DNA of 64,000 bases, from assembly GCA_965227945.1 (NCBI GenBank), contig CBDDGQ010000005.1:310001-374000 (forward strand), given 5' to 3'. This DNA is from Azorhizobium sp965227945 (GTDB lineage: Bacteria; Pseudomonadota; Alphaproteobacteria; Rhizobiales; Xanthobacteraceae). The position numbers and the translations under genes were made by a program. Positions 1 to 8,946 of this stretch are shown here, piece by piece. Under the pieces are notes generated by a model. That model was not told where the DNA came from. It made no database searches and saw nothing but the letters and a program-made list of their open reading frames with translations. The stretch's first letter is position 1, and each line of letters begins with the position of its first letter.

Positions 1-57
1 GTCGTCCAGCATCTCGAAGTCTTCGATCAGCGCGTCGGCAGTCTTCGGTGCATCCAT
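1..57 (-). CDS. sufE: Cysteine desulfuration protein SufE, N-terminus only (partial)
   Basis: Only the first 19 codons lie in the window; the gene runs off the left edge. On the minus strand the start at 57 gives MDAPKTADALIEDFEMLDD, which matches the usual amino end of alphaproteobacterial SufE. SufE accepts persulfide sulfur from the cysteine desulfurase SufS and passes it to the SufBCD scaffold during iron-sulfur cluster assembly. A DUF5330 gene lies directly upstream on the same strand, an arrangement I recall from related Hyphomicrobiales. The catalytic cysteine is outside the window, so the call depends on the first residues and the neighbour. Confidence 0.7.
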   Translation of the reverse strand, partial: MDAPKTADALIEDFEMLDD

Positions 58-173
58 GGGACGGACATCCATTCGCCGAGAGGGCGGTGTACGGGCAGCC
101 AGATCGCCCGCGACCGGGCGATGCTGTCATATAGGCACACGCGGCGCGCCTTCAAAGGTGTACGGCGGCTGGA

Positions 174-626
174 TCAGGCCGGGCGGCGCGGGGGCAGGGG
201 CATGCCCGGCACCGGGGCCGGGGTGCCGTGACCGGGTTCAGCGCCCCATGCGGGCACCAGATCCTGCGGCGTCAGGCTGTGCGGCGCTTCGCCATCCTTG
301 TCGGTGGCGGCGTTCTGCCGGGCAGGGAGGGCGGTATCGGCTTTGGCCGGCTTGCCCAGCGTGTCGCCCTTCGGGCTGCCAATGGTCTCATAGACCCACT
401 TGGCGCCGGCCTGCGCCTTGTCGGTGAGATGCTCGATCATCTCGCCGCCCACCGAACACGCCTCCGGCTGTCGCTGGCAGAAGCCGCGGGCGTCGGCGAT
501 CGCCGCCTGGACGGCGCCCATGGCCTGCCACGCCCCGATCTGCCGGCCCCCGTCGCTGGACAGGCCGATCGGCAGAATCAGCAAAATCAAGCCCAGCCAG
601 AAGGCCATTCGGATCAAGAAAAACAT
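174..626 (-). CDS. DUF5330 family small membrane protein
   Basis: A 150-residue protein. The start at 626 is preferred over an upstream in-frame start at 722 because it places a hydrophobic helix (residues about 2-19, FFLIRMAFWLGLILLILPIG) at the amino end. A middle segment carries two cysteines (GFCQRQPEACSVGGEM) followed by a helix containing AGAKWVYETIG, both typical of DUF5330. The carboxyl end is proline-rich and low in complexity (PAPVPGMPLPPRRPA). The family has no assigned function and is expected in the inner membrane with its soluble part in the periplasm. It lies just upstream of sufE on the same strand and is divergent from the histidine kinase gene. Confidence 0.75.
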   Translation of the reverse strand: MFFLIRMAFWLGLILLILPIGLSSDGGRQIGAWQAMGAVQAAIADARGFCQRQPEACSVGGEMIEHLTDKAQAGAKWVYETIGSPKGDTLGKPAKADTALPARQNAATDKDGEAPHSLTPQDLVPAWGAEPGHGTPAPVPGMPLPPRRPA

Positions 627-859
627 CGGCGCCCTCGCGCATGCCTGACCAACCTCCTCCGCCAGGCAGCGCAAACCTACCAGAATTGGCCCTCGGCCGC
701 AGCGCAGCGGGGTGCGGCGCACCGATCCTTTTCAAGACATCGTTAACGTTGAGGGGCAAAACCGGGGCCTGCGGCTTAGCGATCGCTTAAAGCCTTTTGT
801 GCCAAGCTTTCCTCAACTTCATGCAAAGGCGCGAATGCGCCGGCGGCGCGGTGGGGCAG
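627..859. promoter_or_regulatory. Divergent promoter region between DUF5330 and kinase genes
   Basis: This non-coding stretch separates two divergent genes and must hold both promoters. It contains the 8-base palindrome CGTTAACG at 741-748 and AT-richer segments near 775-800. I see no convincing paired -35/-10 boxes, so exact promoters are not assigned. Confidence 0.35.
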
Positions 860-2335
860 ATGGACTGGGTCTTGAGCGATCATCGGCAGATGGGGACCAC
901 ACGGCAGGGGGCAGCCAGCCCTGCGGCGGACGGCCGCCAGCGCAGTTCCATGGCGGACCTGGCGGCGGTGGGCCGGCATAGCGCGGCGGCCTTGGGCGCC
1001 CTGGGCTTCATGTGCGCCCTGGCGGGCGGCGGCCTGCTGCTGGCGGCGGCCATCGGCCTGTCGGAGACCGGCGTGCCCGAGGGCGGCTGGCTCTTGGGCT
1101 GCGGCCTCATCAGCGCGGCCTTGGCGGCGGTGGCGGCCGGCCTGTCCCTGGGTGCGGAGCGCCTCGACCGCTCGCTGCAGAGCGTGGACCTGGCACTGGT
1201 CACCTTGCACAGCCGCGGCGGCGAGGTCATCGCCGTGGAGCATGCGGACGCCGTGCGCGCCAGCCTGGGCGACGATGATTTTCTCGGCCTCAGCCTGTTC
1301 GAGCGCATTCTGGTCCCCGATCGGCCGGCCTTCCTCGCCGCCTTGTCGGCAGCCTCCGCCGGGCCGCTGCCGACGGAATCCTGCTGCGATGTGCGCCTGC
1401 GCTGCGAGCGCGAGGGAGAAGCCCCGGATTTCGTGTGGATGGAAATGCGCTGCGTGCCCGCGGGCGAAGGCCGCGCCCGGGCGCGCTGGCGCGACATCCA
1501 TGGGGCAAAGCTCCGGGCCGAGGCCGACCATCAGGCGCGCACGGAAGCCGAGCGCGCCAATCTCGCCAAGAGCCGGTTCCTGGCCGCCATGAGCCACGAA
1601 TTGCGCACCCCGCTGAACACCATCTTGGGCTTTTCCGAACTGCTGGCGACCGACACCGAGCAGCGCATCGACCTCAATCGCAAGGCCGATTACGCCCGTA
1701 TCATCCACGAGAGCGGGCAGCATCTGCTGGGCGTGGTCAACGACATCCTCGATCTGTCGCGGGTCGAGGCCGGCGCCTATGAACTGGCCTTCGAGCCGCT
1801 GGATCTGGCGCATCTTGTGGACAGCTGCGTGGAAATGATCGGGCTCGACGCGGCCCGCCGCAACGTGCGCATCACCACCGTGCTGCCGGCCCGGGTCCCG
1901 CGCCCCATGGCGGACCAGCGGGCGGTGCGGCAGATGACACTGAACCTCCTGTCCAATGCGGTGAAGTTTTCCGAACACGGCGGCCGGGTGGAGGTCAACG
2001 TCTCCTCGCAGAACGGCGCCGTGAGCCTGTCTGTGCGCGACGCCGGGGCGGGGATGTCGCCGGCCGAGGTGGAGCGTCTGGGCGAGCCTTTCTTCCAGGC
2101 GGGCGACGCGGAACGCCGCGCCCGCGGCAGCGGACTGGGCCTTGCGGTGGTGCGCGCCCTGGTCAAGCTGCACGAGGGCGCCTTCGAGGTCGCCAGCGCG
2201 GTGGGCGGCGGCACCACGGTGACCGTCAGCCTGCCGATCAAGCGTCCGCCGGCGGTAGTGGCTCCCTTTGCCCGCGCGGCGGGCGAGGCGGACGCCGCCC
2301 TTCGCCGCGGCGAAGCGGACCGTAAGATCGCATGA
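860..2335 (+). CDS. Membrane-bound sensor histidine kinase (HisKA/HATPase)
   Basis: About 491 residues from the ATG at 860; in-frame starts at 797 and 950 are alternatives. Two hydrophobic stretches near the amino end (ALGFMCALAGGGLLLAAAIG and LLGCGLISAALAAVAAGLSL) anchor it in the inner membrane. A PAS-like region follows, then the phosphoacceptor box MSHELRTP with His246, an N-box (NLLSNAVKFS) and a G-box (GSGLGLAVV). The catalytic core resembles the PleC/DivJ type. No response regulator gene is adjacent, so the partner is unknown. Its stop overlaps the start of the next gene by ATGA, implying translational coupling with the peptidoglycan-binding protein. The signal sensed cannot be told from the sequence. 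Confidence 0.85.
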   Translation: MDWVLSDHRQMGTTRQGAASPAADGRQRSSMADLAAVGRHSAAALGALGFMCALAGGGLLLAAAIGLSETGVPEGGWLLGCGLISAALAAVAAGLSLGAERLDRSLQSVDLALVTLHSRGGEVIAVEHADAVRASLGDDDFLGLSLFERILVPDRPAFLAALSAASAGPLPTESCCDVRLRCEREGEAPDFVWMEMRCVPAGEGRARARWRDIHGAKLRAEADHQARTEAERANLAKSRFLAAMSHELRTPLNTILGFSELLATDTEQRIDLNRKADYARIIHESGQHLLGVVNDILDLSRVEAGAYELAFEPLDLAHLVDSCVEMIGLDAARRNVRITTVLPARVPRPMADQRAVRQMTLNLLSNAVKFSEHGGRVEVNVSSQNGAVSLSVRDAGAGMSPAEVERLGEPFFQAGDAERRARGSGLGLAVVRALVKLHEGAFEVASAVGGGTTVTVSLPIKRPPAVVAPFARAAGEADAALRRGEADRKIA

Positions 2336-3258
2336 GGAGCGATCGCATGCGGATCGACATGGGCGGGTCGCGCGGCCTGGATGGGGATGCCGAGCGCCTG
2401 CCGGCGTTCGAGCCTGCGGGCACCCACCCCTTCGCGGCGCAGGACAGTGCCCGGGCCGGGCGGCGGCGCCGCGGCCTCGATGCGCTGGCCGGCTCGCTCC
2501 TGGCGGCCTGCGCGGTGGCCGTGCTGGTCAATGTCTTCATCTTCCAGAATGGCAACCGACCGAACCTGATGTTCGGCTTCAAGCTGCCCGAAGGGGTCGC
2601 CGGGCGGATTTCCATGGCCCCGCCCGATCCGCCGCCCCCCGCACCGGCAGCGCCCCCGGTCGTCGCCGCGCGCCCTGCGCCGGTCGCTCCCCCGGTGGCC
2701 GCCGCGGCGCCCGCCCCCACGGCACCGGCTGCCGGTGCGCCGACGTCCATCACGGCATTGCTCAACGGCACGGCCGGAGCACCCGCGGCCGCGCGCCCGC
2801 CGCAGCCTTTGGTGGCCGACGTGCAGCGCGAACTGGCCAAGCGCGGGCTGTATGACGGCCCCGCTGACGGTCGCACTGGCCCCAAGACCGAAGCGGCGAT
2901 CCGCGCCTACGAGCAGAGCGCCCGATTGAAGGTTTCCGGCGAGGCGAGCGATGCCCTGCTGGCACAGATGCGCCGCAGCACCAGTGGCCTGACCCCGCCG
3001 GCCAATGTGGGCGGGGGCGACATCACCGGGGCGGTGCGCCCGCCCGGCGAGGTACCCGTGTCGCCGCGCGTGCTGGCGGTGCAGAAAACCTTGTCCAAGC
3101 TGGGCTATGGGCCGCTGAAGATCACCGGCCGGCCGTCGGCGGAGACCCGCCAGGCGGTGCAGCGCTTCGAGCGCGATCGCAACTTGACCCCGGATGGCGA
3201 GATTTCCGACCGCGTGGTGCGCGAGCTCGCCGCCGTGTCCGGCACGGCGCTCGAGTGA
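2332..3258 (+). CDS. Peptidoglycan-binding domain membrane protein (two PG_binding_1 repeats)
   Basis: A 308-residue protein with one membrane segment (about residues 51-71) after a charged cytoplasmic tail. A long Pro/Ala-rich linker (about 95-150) then leads to two peptidoglycan-binding repeats, near 160-215 (VQRELAKRGLYDGPADGRTG) and 246-300 (VQKTLSKLGYGPLKITGRPS). It probably holds the cell envelope through non-covalent peptidoglycan contact; no catalytic domain is visible. The start overlaps the kinase stop by four bases and the stop overlaps the DUF1491 start (TGATG), so the three genes look like one translationally coupled operon. Confidence 0.85.
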   Translation: MRSDRMRIDMGGSRGLDGDAERLPAFEPAGTHPFAAQDSARAGRRRRGLDALAGSLLAACAVAVLVNVFIFQNGNRPNLMFGFKLPEGVAGRISMAPPDPPPPAPAAPPVVAARPAPVAPPVAAAAPAPTAPAAGAPTSITALLNGTAGAPAAARPPQPLVADVQRELAKRGLYDGPADGRTGPKTEAAIRAYEQSARLKVSGEASDALLAQMRRSTSGLTPPANVGGGDITGAVRPPGEVPVSPRVLAVQKTLSKLGYGPLKITGRPSAETRQAVQRFERDRNLTPDGEISDRVVRELAAVSGTALE

Positions 3259-3602
3259 TGCGGCTCAAGAGCGGCATTTTCGTCTCGGCGCTGCTGCGCC
3301 GCTGCCAGGTGGAAGGCGCCTACGCCATGGTGCGGCGCCGCGGCTCGGAAGAGGCCGGGGCTGTCTTCGTGAAGGTTGCGCCGCTCGATGGCACGGCGGC
3401 CCTCTACGGGCCCGCACCGCAGAGCGAGATCGACGAGGCGTATCCGGCGGACCGGTTGTTCGGCGTCGTTGTGCCGCCCGGACGCCCGGAGGCGGACAGC
3501 GAGGCCCGCATGGTCAAGGAAATGCGCTTCGATCCGGATCTGTGGCTGGTGGAAATCGAGGACAAGCAGGGCCGGCATTTCCTCGATCTGGCGAAGGACT
3601 AG
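3258..3602 (+). CDS. DUF1491 family protein
   Basis: A 114-residue protein beginning at the ATG that overlaps the preceding stop codon (TGATG); a GTG one codon upstream is also possible. It has the DUF1491 pattern: an amino-terminal MRLKSGIFVSALLRRC, a central RRRGSEEAGAVFVKV and a carboxyl FDPDLWLVEIEDKQGRHFLDL. The family is widespread in Alphaproteobacteria, cytoplasmic and of unknown function. It is the last gene of the kinase operon. Confidence 0.85.
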   Translation: MRLKSGIFVSALLRRCQVEGAYAMVRRRGSEEAGAVFVKVAPLDGTAALYGPAPQSEIDEAYPADRLFGVVVPPGRPEADSEARMVKEMRFDPDLWLVEIEDKQGRHFLDLAKD

Positions 3603-3711
3603 CCGCAACGCGACGGGCTGACCGCCGGACAGGACAGCGGGTGCTTCCCTCCCGGCGGCCGTCGCATTAGCGTGCGCGGCGATTCCCCCAAGCGCCAGCG
3701 CAGGACCTGCC

Positions 3712-4851
3712 ATGGACATCATCGACGTCGATCACCTGGTCATCGGGGCGGGCGTGGTGGGACTGGCGGCGGCCGCGTCGCTCGCCCGGGACGGGGCCGA
3801 AGTCTATGTGCTGGAAGCCGGGCCGCGCATCGGCAGCGGCATCTCCTCGCGCAACAGCGAAGTGATTCATTCCGGGGTCTATTATCCCACCGGCACCCTG
3901 CGCCACGTGCTGTGCGTGGAAGGCCGGCGGCGGCTATATGCCTATTGCGCCGCCCATGGGGTGGGGCACCGCAAGTGCGGCAAGCTGGTGGTGGCCACCT
4001 CCGATGCCGAAGCCGAGAAGATCGCCGGCATCGCCGTCCGCGCCCAGGAAAACGGTGTCGAAAATACCGAGCTGATCGACGGAGCTGCGGCGCGGGGCCT
4101 GGAGCCGGCGCTGAACGCGGTCGCTGCCTTGCACGTGGCGGAGACCGGAATCATCGACACCCATGGCTACATGCTGGCGCTGCAAGGAGAGGTGGAGGCG
4201 GCCGGGGGGGCCGTGCTGCTCAATCACCGGGTGCGCTCGGGCACCGCGGCCACGCACGGCTTCGAACTGCTGCTGGATGCCCCGGACGGACCCCTGGTGG
4301 TGCGCACCCGCACCCTGGTGTTGGCGGCTGGGCCCTGGACCCATCAGGTGGCAGAGCGGATTGCCGGTTACGACATGGCGGGGGTGCCGCCGCTGGTCCT
4401 GGCGAAGGGCTCGTATTTCTCCTATCCGGGCAAGCCAGTGTTCTCGCGGCTGATTTATCCCGCGCCCATCGACGGCGGTCTCGGCACCCATGTCACCCTG
4501 GATCTGGCCGGCCGCATGCGGTTCGGACCGGATGTGGAGTGGCTCGACCATAACGATCCCGATGCCGTGGACTTCGCGGTGGATCCCGCGCGGGCCGAGA
4601 GCTTCTATGCGTCGGTGCGCCGCTTCTGGCCGCATCTGCCGGACGGCGCGCTGACCCCCGATTATGCTGGCGTCCGCCCCAAGATCGCGCCGCGCGGCAC
4701 GCAGGCTGACTTCCTGCTGCATCGACCCGAGCACCATTGCTTGCCCGGCCTGGTGGCGCTCTATGGCATCGAAAGCCCGGGCCTGACCTCGTCGCTGGCG
4801 ATCGGCGACCGGGTGTCCGGGATTTTGGCGGGCGCGCCCGTGCCGGTTTAG
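3712..4851 (+). CDS. FAD-dependent oxidoreductase, L-2-hydroxyglutarate dehydrogenase-like
   Basis: A 379-residue flavoprotein of the DAO superfamily. The FAD-binding Rossmann motif VIGAGVVGLAAAASLARDG lies near residues 10-28. The motif SRNSEVIHSGVYYPTGTL, characteristic of L-2-hydroxyglutarate oxidase/dehydrogenase (LhgO type), follows at about 45-62. The carboxyl end has GLVALYGIESPGLTSSLAIG, the usual second FAD contact. Such enzymes oxidise L-2-hydroxyglutarate or related hydroxy acids and pass electrons to the respiratory chain. The gene stands alone, about 110 bases after the DUF1491 gene. The exact substrate cannot be fixed from sequence. Confidence 0.85.
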   Translation: MDIIDVDHLVIGAGVVGLAAAASLARDGAEVYVLEAGPRIGSGISSRNSEVIHSGVYYPTGTLRHVLCVEGRRRLYAYCAAHGVGHRKCGKLVVATSDAEAEKIAGIAVRAQENGVENTELIDGAAARGLEPALNAVAALHVAETGIIDTHGYMLALQGEVEAAGGAVLLNHRVRSGTAATHGFELLLDAPDGPLVVRTRTLVLAAGPWTHQVAERIAGYDMAGVPPLVLAKGSYFSYPGKPVFSRLIYPAPIDGGLGTHVTLDLAGRMRFGPDVEWLDHNDPDAVDFAVDPARAESFYASVRRFWPHLPDGALTPDYAGVRPKIAPRGTQADFLLHRPEHHCLPGLVALYGIESPGLTSSLAIGDRVSGILAGAPVPV

Positions 4852-5055
4852 GGGCTCATGCACCGATCCACATCCCGGTGATCTGCTCACCGTTTTGCAT
4901 CGCCGCGGGCGCGTGCCCGCTTCGCGCGTGCAGTGCGGCGTACATGACTTGAAGGTTGCATGGGAATCTTTACCGCCGGCACGCTCAAGCTTCAGGAAAC
5001 CTTCGCAGTGGATCCGACGTTCATCCCGCAGGTTATGCACTGGAGGAACAGGGAC

Positions 5056-5262
5056 GTGAGCACCGTGATTCCATTCCCCGCCCACCGGAGAGGTGCGACG
5101 AAAGCCGCCTCGGTCCCCGGCCGCGTCGCGCAGATCTATATTCTTCCGGTGGTGCGCATCGAGCGCCATGCGGACGCTTCGGCGTCGGCGGTCCCCGCCA
5201 TGCGGATGCCGCGCAATCCCTTTGGCCCCTTCTTCTCCGGCGGGGGACGCCGGGCCCGCTGA
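5056..5262 (+). CDS. Small hypothetical protein, 68 residues
   Basis: No family recognised. The GTG at 5056 is chosen because a good Shine-Dalgarno sequence (GGAGG, 5042-5046) lies about ten bases upstream; an ATG at 4960 has no clear site. The protein is basic, with a hydrophobic patch AQIYILPVVRIERH in the middle and a Gly/Pro-rich tail (NPFGPFFSGGGRRAR). It has no signal peptide or clear membrane helix. It converges on the DUF1254 gene with only a few bases between them. Confidence 0.5.
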   Translation: MSTVIPFPAHRRGATKAASVPGRVAQIYILPVVRIERHADASASAVPAMRMPRNPFGPFFSGGGRRAR

Positions 5263-5266
5263 GCCC

Positions 5267-5926
5267 TCAGGACGCGGAGGGTGCGCAGGTGGCGGCTTCC
5301 AGCTGATGGCGCACCACCTCACGCATGTCGCGGTCCCGCGAGAACGCGCGGACCATGACGATCCCAGTGGTGGACGGCGAGGCCACCACAAGCCGGTCGG
5401 CCGCAGTAATCTCTTCGTCCTCAGGCAGCGCCGCCTTCTGGGCAAGGGTCATGAGGTCCAGTTCGATCACGCGTCCCGCGGCCTGGTCGCTGAGTGCATA
5501 AAATCCGACGCCGCGGGCGGTGTAGAACGACACGGAAGTATAGTCGGCAGTGGCCGGCACACGCACCTTCAGCGGCTGCTTTGCCAGATCATAGCGGCAG
5601 ACCGCATGGACGAAGGCCGGGTCCATCATGGGCAGCGGGCTGCCGGCGGGGGTGGTGTCGGCCAGCAGAACCAATTCATTGACCGGCCGCCCCTCCGCGA
5701 GCCGGCGATAGGCGTCTCGTTGAGCGAGAAATGGCATGGCGAGAATGGTCACCAGGTGCACCAGTGCCGCCAGGACGAGCATGATCGCCAGCGCCACCAG
5801 CACCGAAGGCCGTGCGGCCCGGACCGGCAAACGCCAGCGCCACATCGGCCCCATGCCCTTGCCCGGGCGCCAGCCGGCGTCGGTGCCGATCCCCCGCGCG
5901 GTGTGACGATCGCCGGCGGTGGTCAT
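5267..5926 (-). CDS. DUF1254 family membrane protein
   Basis: A 219-residue protein with a basic amino tail, one hydrophobic segment at about 40-67 (PSVLVALAIMLVLAALVHLV) and a periplasmic domain containing VPATADYTSVSFYTARGVGF, consistent with DUF1254. Its start overlaps the DUF1214 stop by ATGA. DUF1254 and DUF1214 often occur as a pair of adjacent or fused proteins; no reaction is established. Coupling to a penicillin-binding protein gene suggests, by inference only, an envelope role. Confidence 0.8.
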   Translation of the reverse strand: MTTAGDRHTARGIGTDAGWRPGKGMGPMWRWRLPVRAARPSVLVALAIMLVLAALVHLVTILAMPFLAQRDAYRRLAEGRPVNELVLLADTTPAGSPLPMMDPAFVHAVCRYDLAKQPLKVRVPATADYTSVSFYTARGVGFYALSDQAAGRVIELDLMTLAQKAALPEDEEITAADRLVVASPSTTGIVMVRAFSRDRDMREVVRHQLEAATCAPSAS

Positions 5927-6522
5927 GGGCAGCGCTCCGTGACGATCCGCGGCAGGATCGAGCCGTCCTGCGACCCCGAGGCGAAGCTGAACGGCGCATC
6001 ATAGAGGCGCAGCGCCACCTGCAGCCGCGGACGGGCCCCCGTGGGCACCCAATTGTCCGGCCGAGCGCGGGGGCTGAGCACCACGTCCATGTCGCCGGCG
6101 GGGGTGTAGAGCAATTCCGACGACGTGTAGCCGGAACGCCGGGCGTCGTTCTCGATCAGGCCGCCCTGGCTGTCCATCACCGTCAGGGTCCAGAGCCGCG
6201 CCTGGGGCAGCCGGCCGCTGATGCGGATATCGCACCGGCCGTCCAGGCTCTTGCCGGCGCTGTCCTCGGTGGCCAGGAACAGCAGGCCGTCGGCCAGTTC
6301 CAACGGCAATTCGCCGGAGCGCGAGAGGGCAGCGCGCGCATAGGGATCCACCTGCACGGTGCCCGAACGCGGCCAGCCTTGCCAGGCGCCCGCGCGCACC
6401 AGATCCATGCCCCGCGAGGAGGTCACCGCCACCCAGGTGGCAGTCAGGCCGATGGCGGCGGCACCGAGGAAGGTGATGGCGAGAGGGAAGGGGCGCACGA
6501 CCGGGTCCTGGTTGGAGATCAA
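5923..6522 (-). CDS. DUF1214 family membrane protein
   Basis: A 199-residue protein with an amino-terminal membrane helix (about residues 11-32, FPLAITFLGAAAIGLTATWV) and an exported beta-rich domain. The carboxyl-terminal motif WVPTGARPRLQVALRLYDAP resembles the DUF1214 signature. The start overlaps the penicillin-binding protein stop by four bases and its own stop overlaps the DUF1254 start, so the three genes form a tightly coupled operon. The function of the DUF1214/DUF1254 pair is not known. Confidence 0.8.
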   Translation of the reverse strand: MISNQDPVVRPFPLAITFLGAAAIGLTATWVAVTSSRGMDLVRAGAWQGWPRSGTVQVDPYARAALSRSGELPLELADGLLFLATEDSAGKSLDGRCDIRISGRLPQARLWTLTVMDSQGGLIENDARRSGYTSSELLYTPAGDMDVVLSPRARPDNWVPTGARPRLQVALRLYDAPFSFASGSQDGSILPRIVTERCP

Positions 6523-8684
6523 TTGGCGCGGCTGGGCACCGGGGCGGCCGAAGCGGTGGGACCGGCCGGACGGGCGGGAAGAGGCCCGGCCTCGCGCAAC
6601 AGCCGCTCCAGGCGGACCAGATCTTCCGCCGCCTTCGGTGACAGCGTGACGGGGCGCTCGTTGGCTTCCAGCCCCGACACCTGGACCGCCGCCGGCGGCT
6701 CTTCCAGCTTGGGGGCCGGGACATTGCCGACCCCGGGAATGAACTTCAGCTCGATGCCCTGGTGGGCATAGGCCATCACCTTCTGCCAGGTCATGGCGGG
6801 CAAGGTGCCCCCGGTCATCTTGTTCATGGACTGGTAATCGTCATTGCCGAACCAGACCCCGCCCACATAATTGCCGGTGAACCCCATGAACCATGCATCG
6901 CGATAGGCATTGGTGGTGCCGGTCTTGCCCGCCACCTTGATGCCTTGCAGACGCGCCCGCCGCCCGGTGCCGTTCTCGATGACGTTGTTCAGCATCGGGT
7001 TGATTTCATCGATGATGTTGGGCGGCAGGATCTGCTTCGGCTTGGGTGCGTCGCGATCGAACCGCCACAGCACCTCGCCGTCGCCCACCCGCATCTCCAC
7101 CATGGCATGGGGATAGACGCTGCGCCCGCCATTGGCGAACACGGAATAGGCGGTAGCCATGTCCACGAGGGTCACTTCCGCTGCGCCCAGCGGGAGAGCC
7201 GGGGAGGTCTTCAATTCGGAATTGATCCCCATCTTGTGGGCGAGGTCGATGATGTTATTGCGGCCGAACTTGTCGCCAAGCCGCACCGCCACCGTGTTAA
7301 GCGAGTGCTGCAAGGCGGTGATCAGCGGGATGGAGCCCATGTAGCTGCGGCCGTAATTCTGCGGGCACCAATTGCCGTTGCAGTAGGGCGCATCCACCAC
7401 CATGGTGGTGGGCTTCATGCCGCCCAGCAAAGCGGTGGTATAGACAAACGGCTTGAACGACGATCCGGGCTGGCGCAGCGCATCGGTGGCGCGGTTGAAC
7501 TGGCTCTCGCCATAGTCGCGCCCGCCCACCATGGCGCGGACGGTGCCATTGGGCTCCATCACCACCACGGCACCTTGGGTCACCTTGTAGTCCTTGCCGA
7601 ACTCCCGCAGCGACTGGTCGAGCGCGGCCTCAGCCACCAGTTGGATGTTGGGATCCAGGCCCGTGCGCACCACGAACGAGCGTTCGTTCACGCTCTTGGG
7701 CAGGGTCTCGACGAACTTCCGAACCTCGCCAAAGGCATAGTCGAGATAATAGTCCGGCACCGCCTGGTCGCGCCGATCGATGGGGGTGGCCGGATTGCGG
7801 CGGGCGCCGAACACCTGGCCCTCGGTCATGAAGCCCGCATCCACCAGATTGTCCAACACGGTGGAGGCGCGGGCGCGGGCGGCGGGCAGATTGATGTGCG
7901 GCGCGAACTTGGTGGGGGCCTTGAACAGCCCGGCCAACATGGCCGCCTCGGCCAGATTCACCTCGCGCACCGACTTGCCGAAATAATAGCGCGCGGCGGC
8001 ATCCACCCCATAGGCCCCGCCGCCGAGATAGGCCCGGTCGAGATAGAGCTTGAGGATCTGGCTCTTGGTCAGACGGCTTTCCAGCCACAGCGCCAGGAAG
8101 GCTTCCTTGATCTTGCGTTCGATGGTGCGCTCATTGGACAGAAACAGATTCTTGGCCAATTGCTGCGACAGGGACGAGCCGCCCTGGCGGACGCCCCCGG
8201 CCCGCGCATTGGTCACCAAAGCGCGCATGGTGCCGGCCACGTCGATGCCGAAATGCTCGTAGAAGCGCCGGTCCTCGGTGGCGAGCGTCGCCTTGATGAG
8301 GTTGTCGGGAAAGTCTTCCAACGGCACGGTGTCGTTTTGCTTGACCCCGCGTTCGCCCAGCACATTGCCGTAGCGATCCAGGAATGTGACCGCCAGCTCA
8401 GTGCGCTTCAGCCAATCGTCGGAGGTTTCGCGGAAGGCCGGCAAAGCCAGCGCCAGGAGGAGAACGAAGCCTGCCGTTCCGAGGGTGAAGCCCTCGGATC
8501 CCATCCCCACCAGGAAGCGGGGAATGCCGCTGAGGGAGAACCGCTCCATGAAGGCGGCATAGTTTGCAGCGGAGCGGCGGGTAAACTCACCCAGCAGGAA
8601 CAGGCCGCTATCGACGCGGGAATCCAGGTCCAGCAGCGCATTGCGCAGCCGTGTCCGGAGGGAGGAGTGCTCGCCTTCGCTCAC
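6519..8684 (-). CDS. Class A penicillin-binding protein, PBP1A family
   Basis: A 721-residue bifunctional peptidoglycan synthase. A membrane helix (about 65-84) is followed by the GT51 glycosyltransferase domain with catalytic Glu137 in the EDRRFYEHFG motif and the GGSSLSQQLAKN motif near 168-179. The transpeptidase domain shows SxxK at Ser408-Lys411, SLN at 461-463 and KTGT from 587, all intact. It polymerises lipid II and cross-links the strands on the periplasmic face. The Pro/Ala-rich tail after about residue 665 is probably disordered. It heads an operon with the DUF1214 and DUF1254 genes and is divergent from the YcgN-like gene. Confidence 0.95.
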   Translation of the reverse strand: MSEGEHSSLRTRLRNALLDLDSRVDSGLFLLGEFTRRSAANYAAFMERFSLSGIPRFLVGMGSEGFTLGTAGFVLLLALALPAFRETSDDWLKRTELAVTFLDRYGNVLGERGVKQNDTVPLEDFPDNLIKATLATEDRRFYEHFGIDVAGTMRALVTNARAGGVRQGGSSLSQQLAKNLFLSNERTIERKIKEAFLALWLESRLTKSQILKLYLDRAYLGGGAYGVDAAARYYFGKSVREVNLAEAAMLAGLFKAPTKFAPHINLPAARARASTVLDNLVDAGFMTEGQVFGARRNPATPIDRRDQAVPDYYLDYAFGEVRKFVETLPKSVNERSFVVRTGLDPNIQLVAEAALDQSLREFGKDYKVTQGAVVVMEPNGTVRAMVGGRDYGESQFNRATDALRQPGSSFKPFVYTTALLGGMKPTTMVVDAPYCNGNWCPQNYGRSYMGSIPLITALQHSLNTVAVRLGDKFGRNNIIDLAHKMGINSELKTSPALPLGAAEVTLVDMATAYSVFANGGRSVYPHAMVEMRVGDGEVLWRFDRDAPKPKQILPPNIIDEINPMLNNVIENGTGRRARLQGIKVAGKTGTTNAYRDAWFMGFTGNYVGGVWFGNDDYQSMNKMTGGTLPAMTWQKVMAYAHQGIELKFIPGVGNVPAPKLEEPPAAVQVSGLEANERPVTLSPKAAEDLVRLERLLREAGPLPARPAGPTASAAPVPSRAN

Positions 8685-8946
8685 CGCAGGTGGACCATCC
8701 AGCTTGCCGTGGCAGCACGGCCGTCTTCATCCCTGGCACGAGCCTGTGGCCGGAAAACGACCTGAGCTCTGCCAGCCCTCGTCTATAGCGCGCTCCCGCT
8801 CCGGCGGCGAGTGGTACCTTAAGTGACTGATCGCCTGACCCTTTTTTATCCTTACCCCGGAGTGTCCGCAGCCGGCGGAACCGGAAAGGTTGCGGGGCAC
8901 CAGGGGTGCCCCTTCAATTGCCGGCCCCGATGCCGTAGGCAGGGTC

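Noticed and set aside
741..748. CtrA-type binding site (TTAA-N7-TTAA)
   Set aside because: Only a short CGTTAACG palindrome is present; the second half-site at the right spacing is missing.
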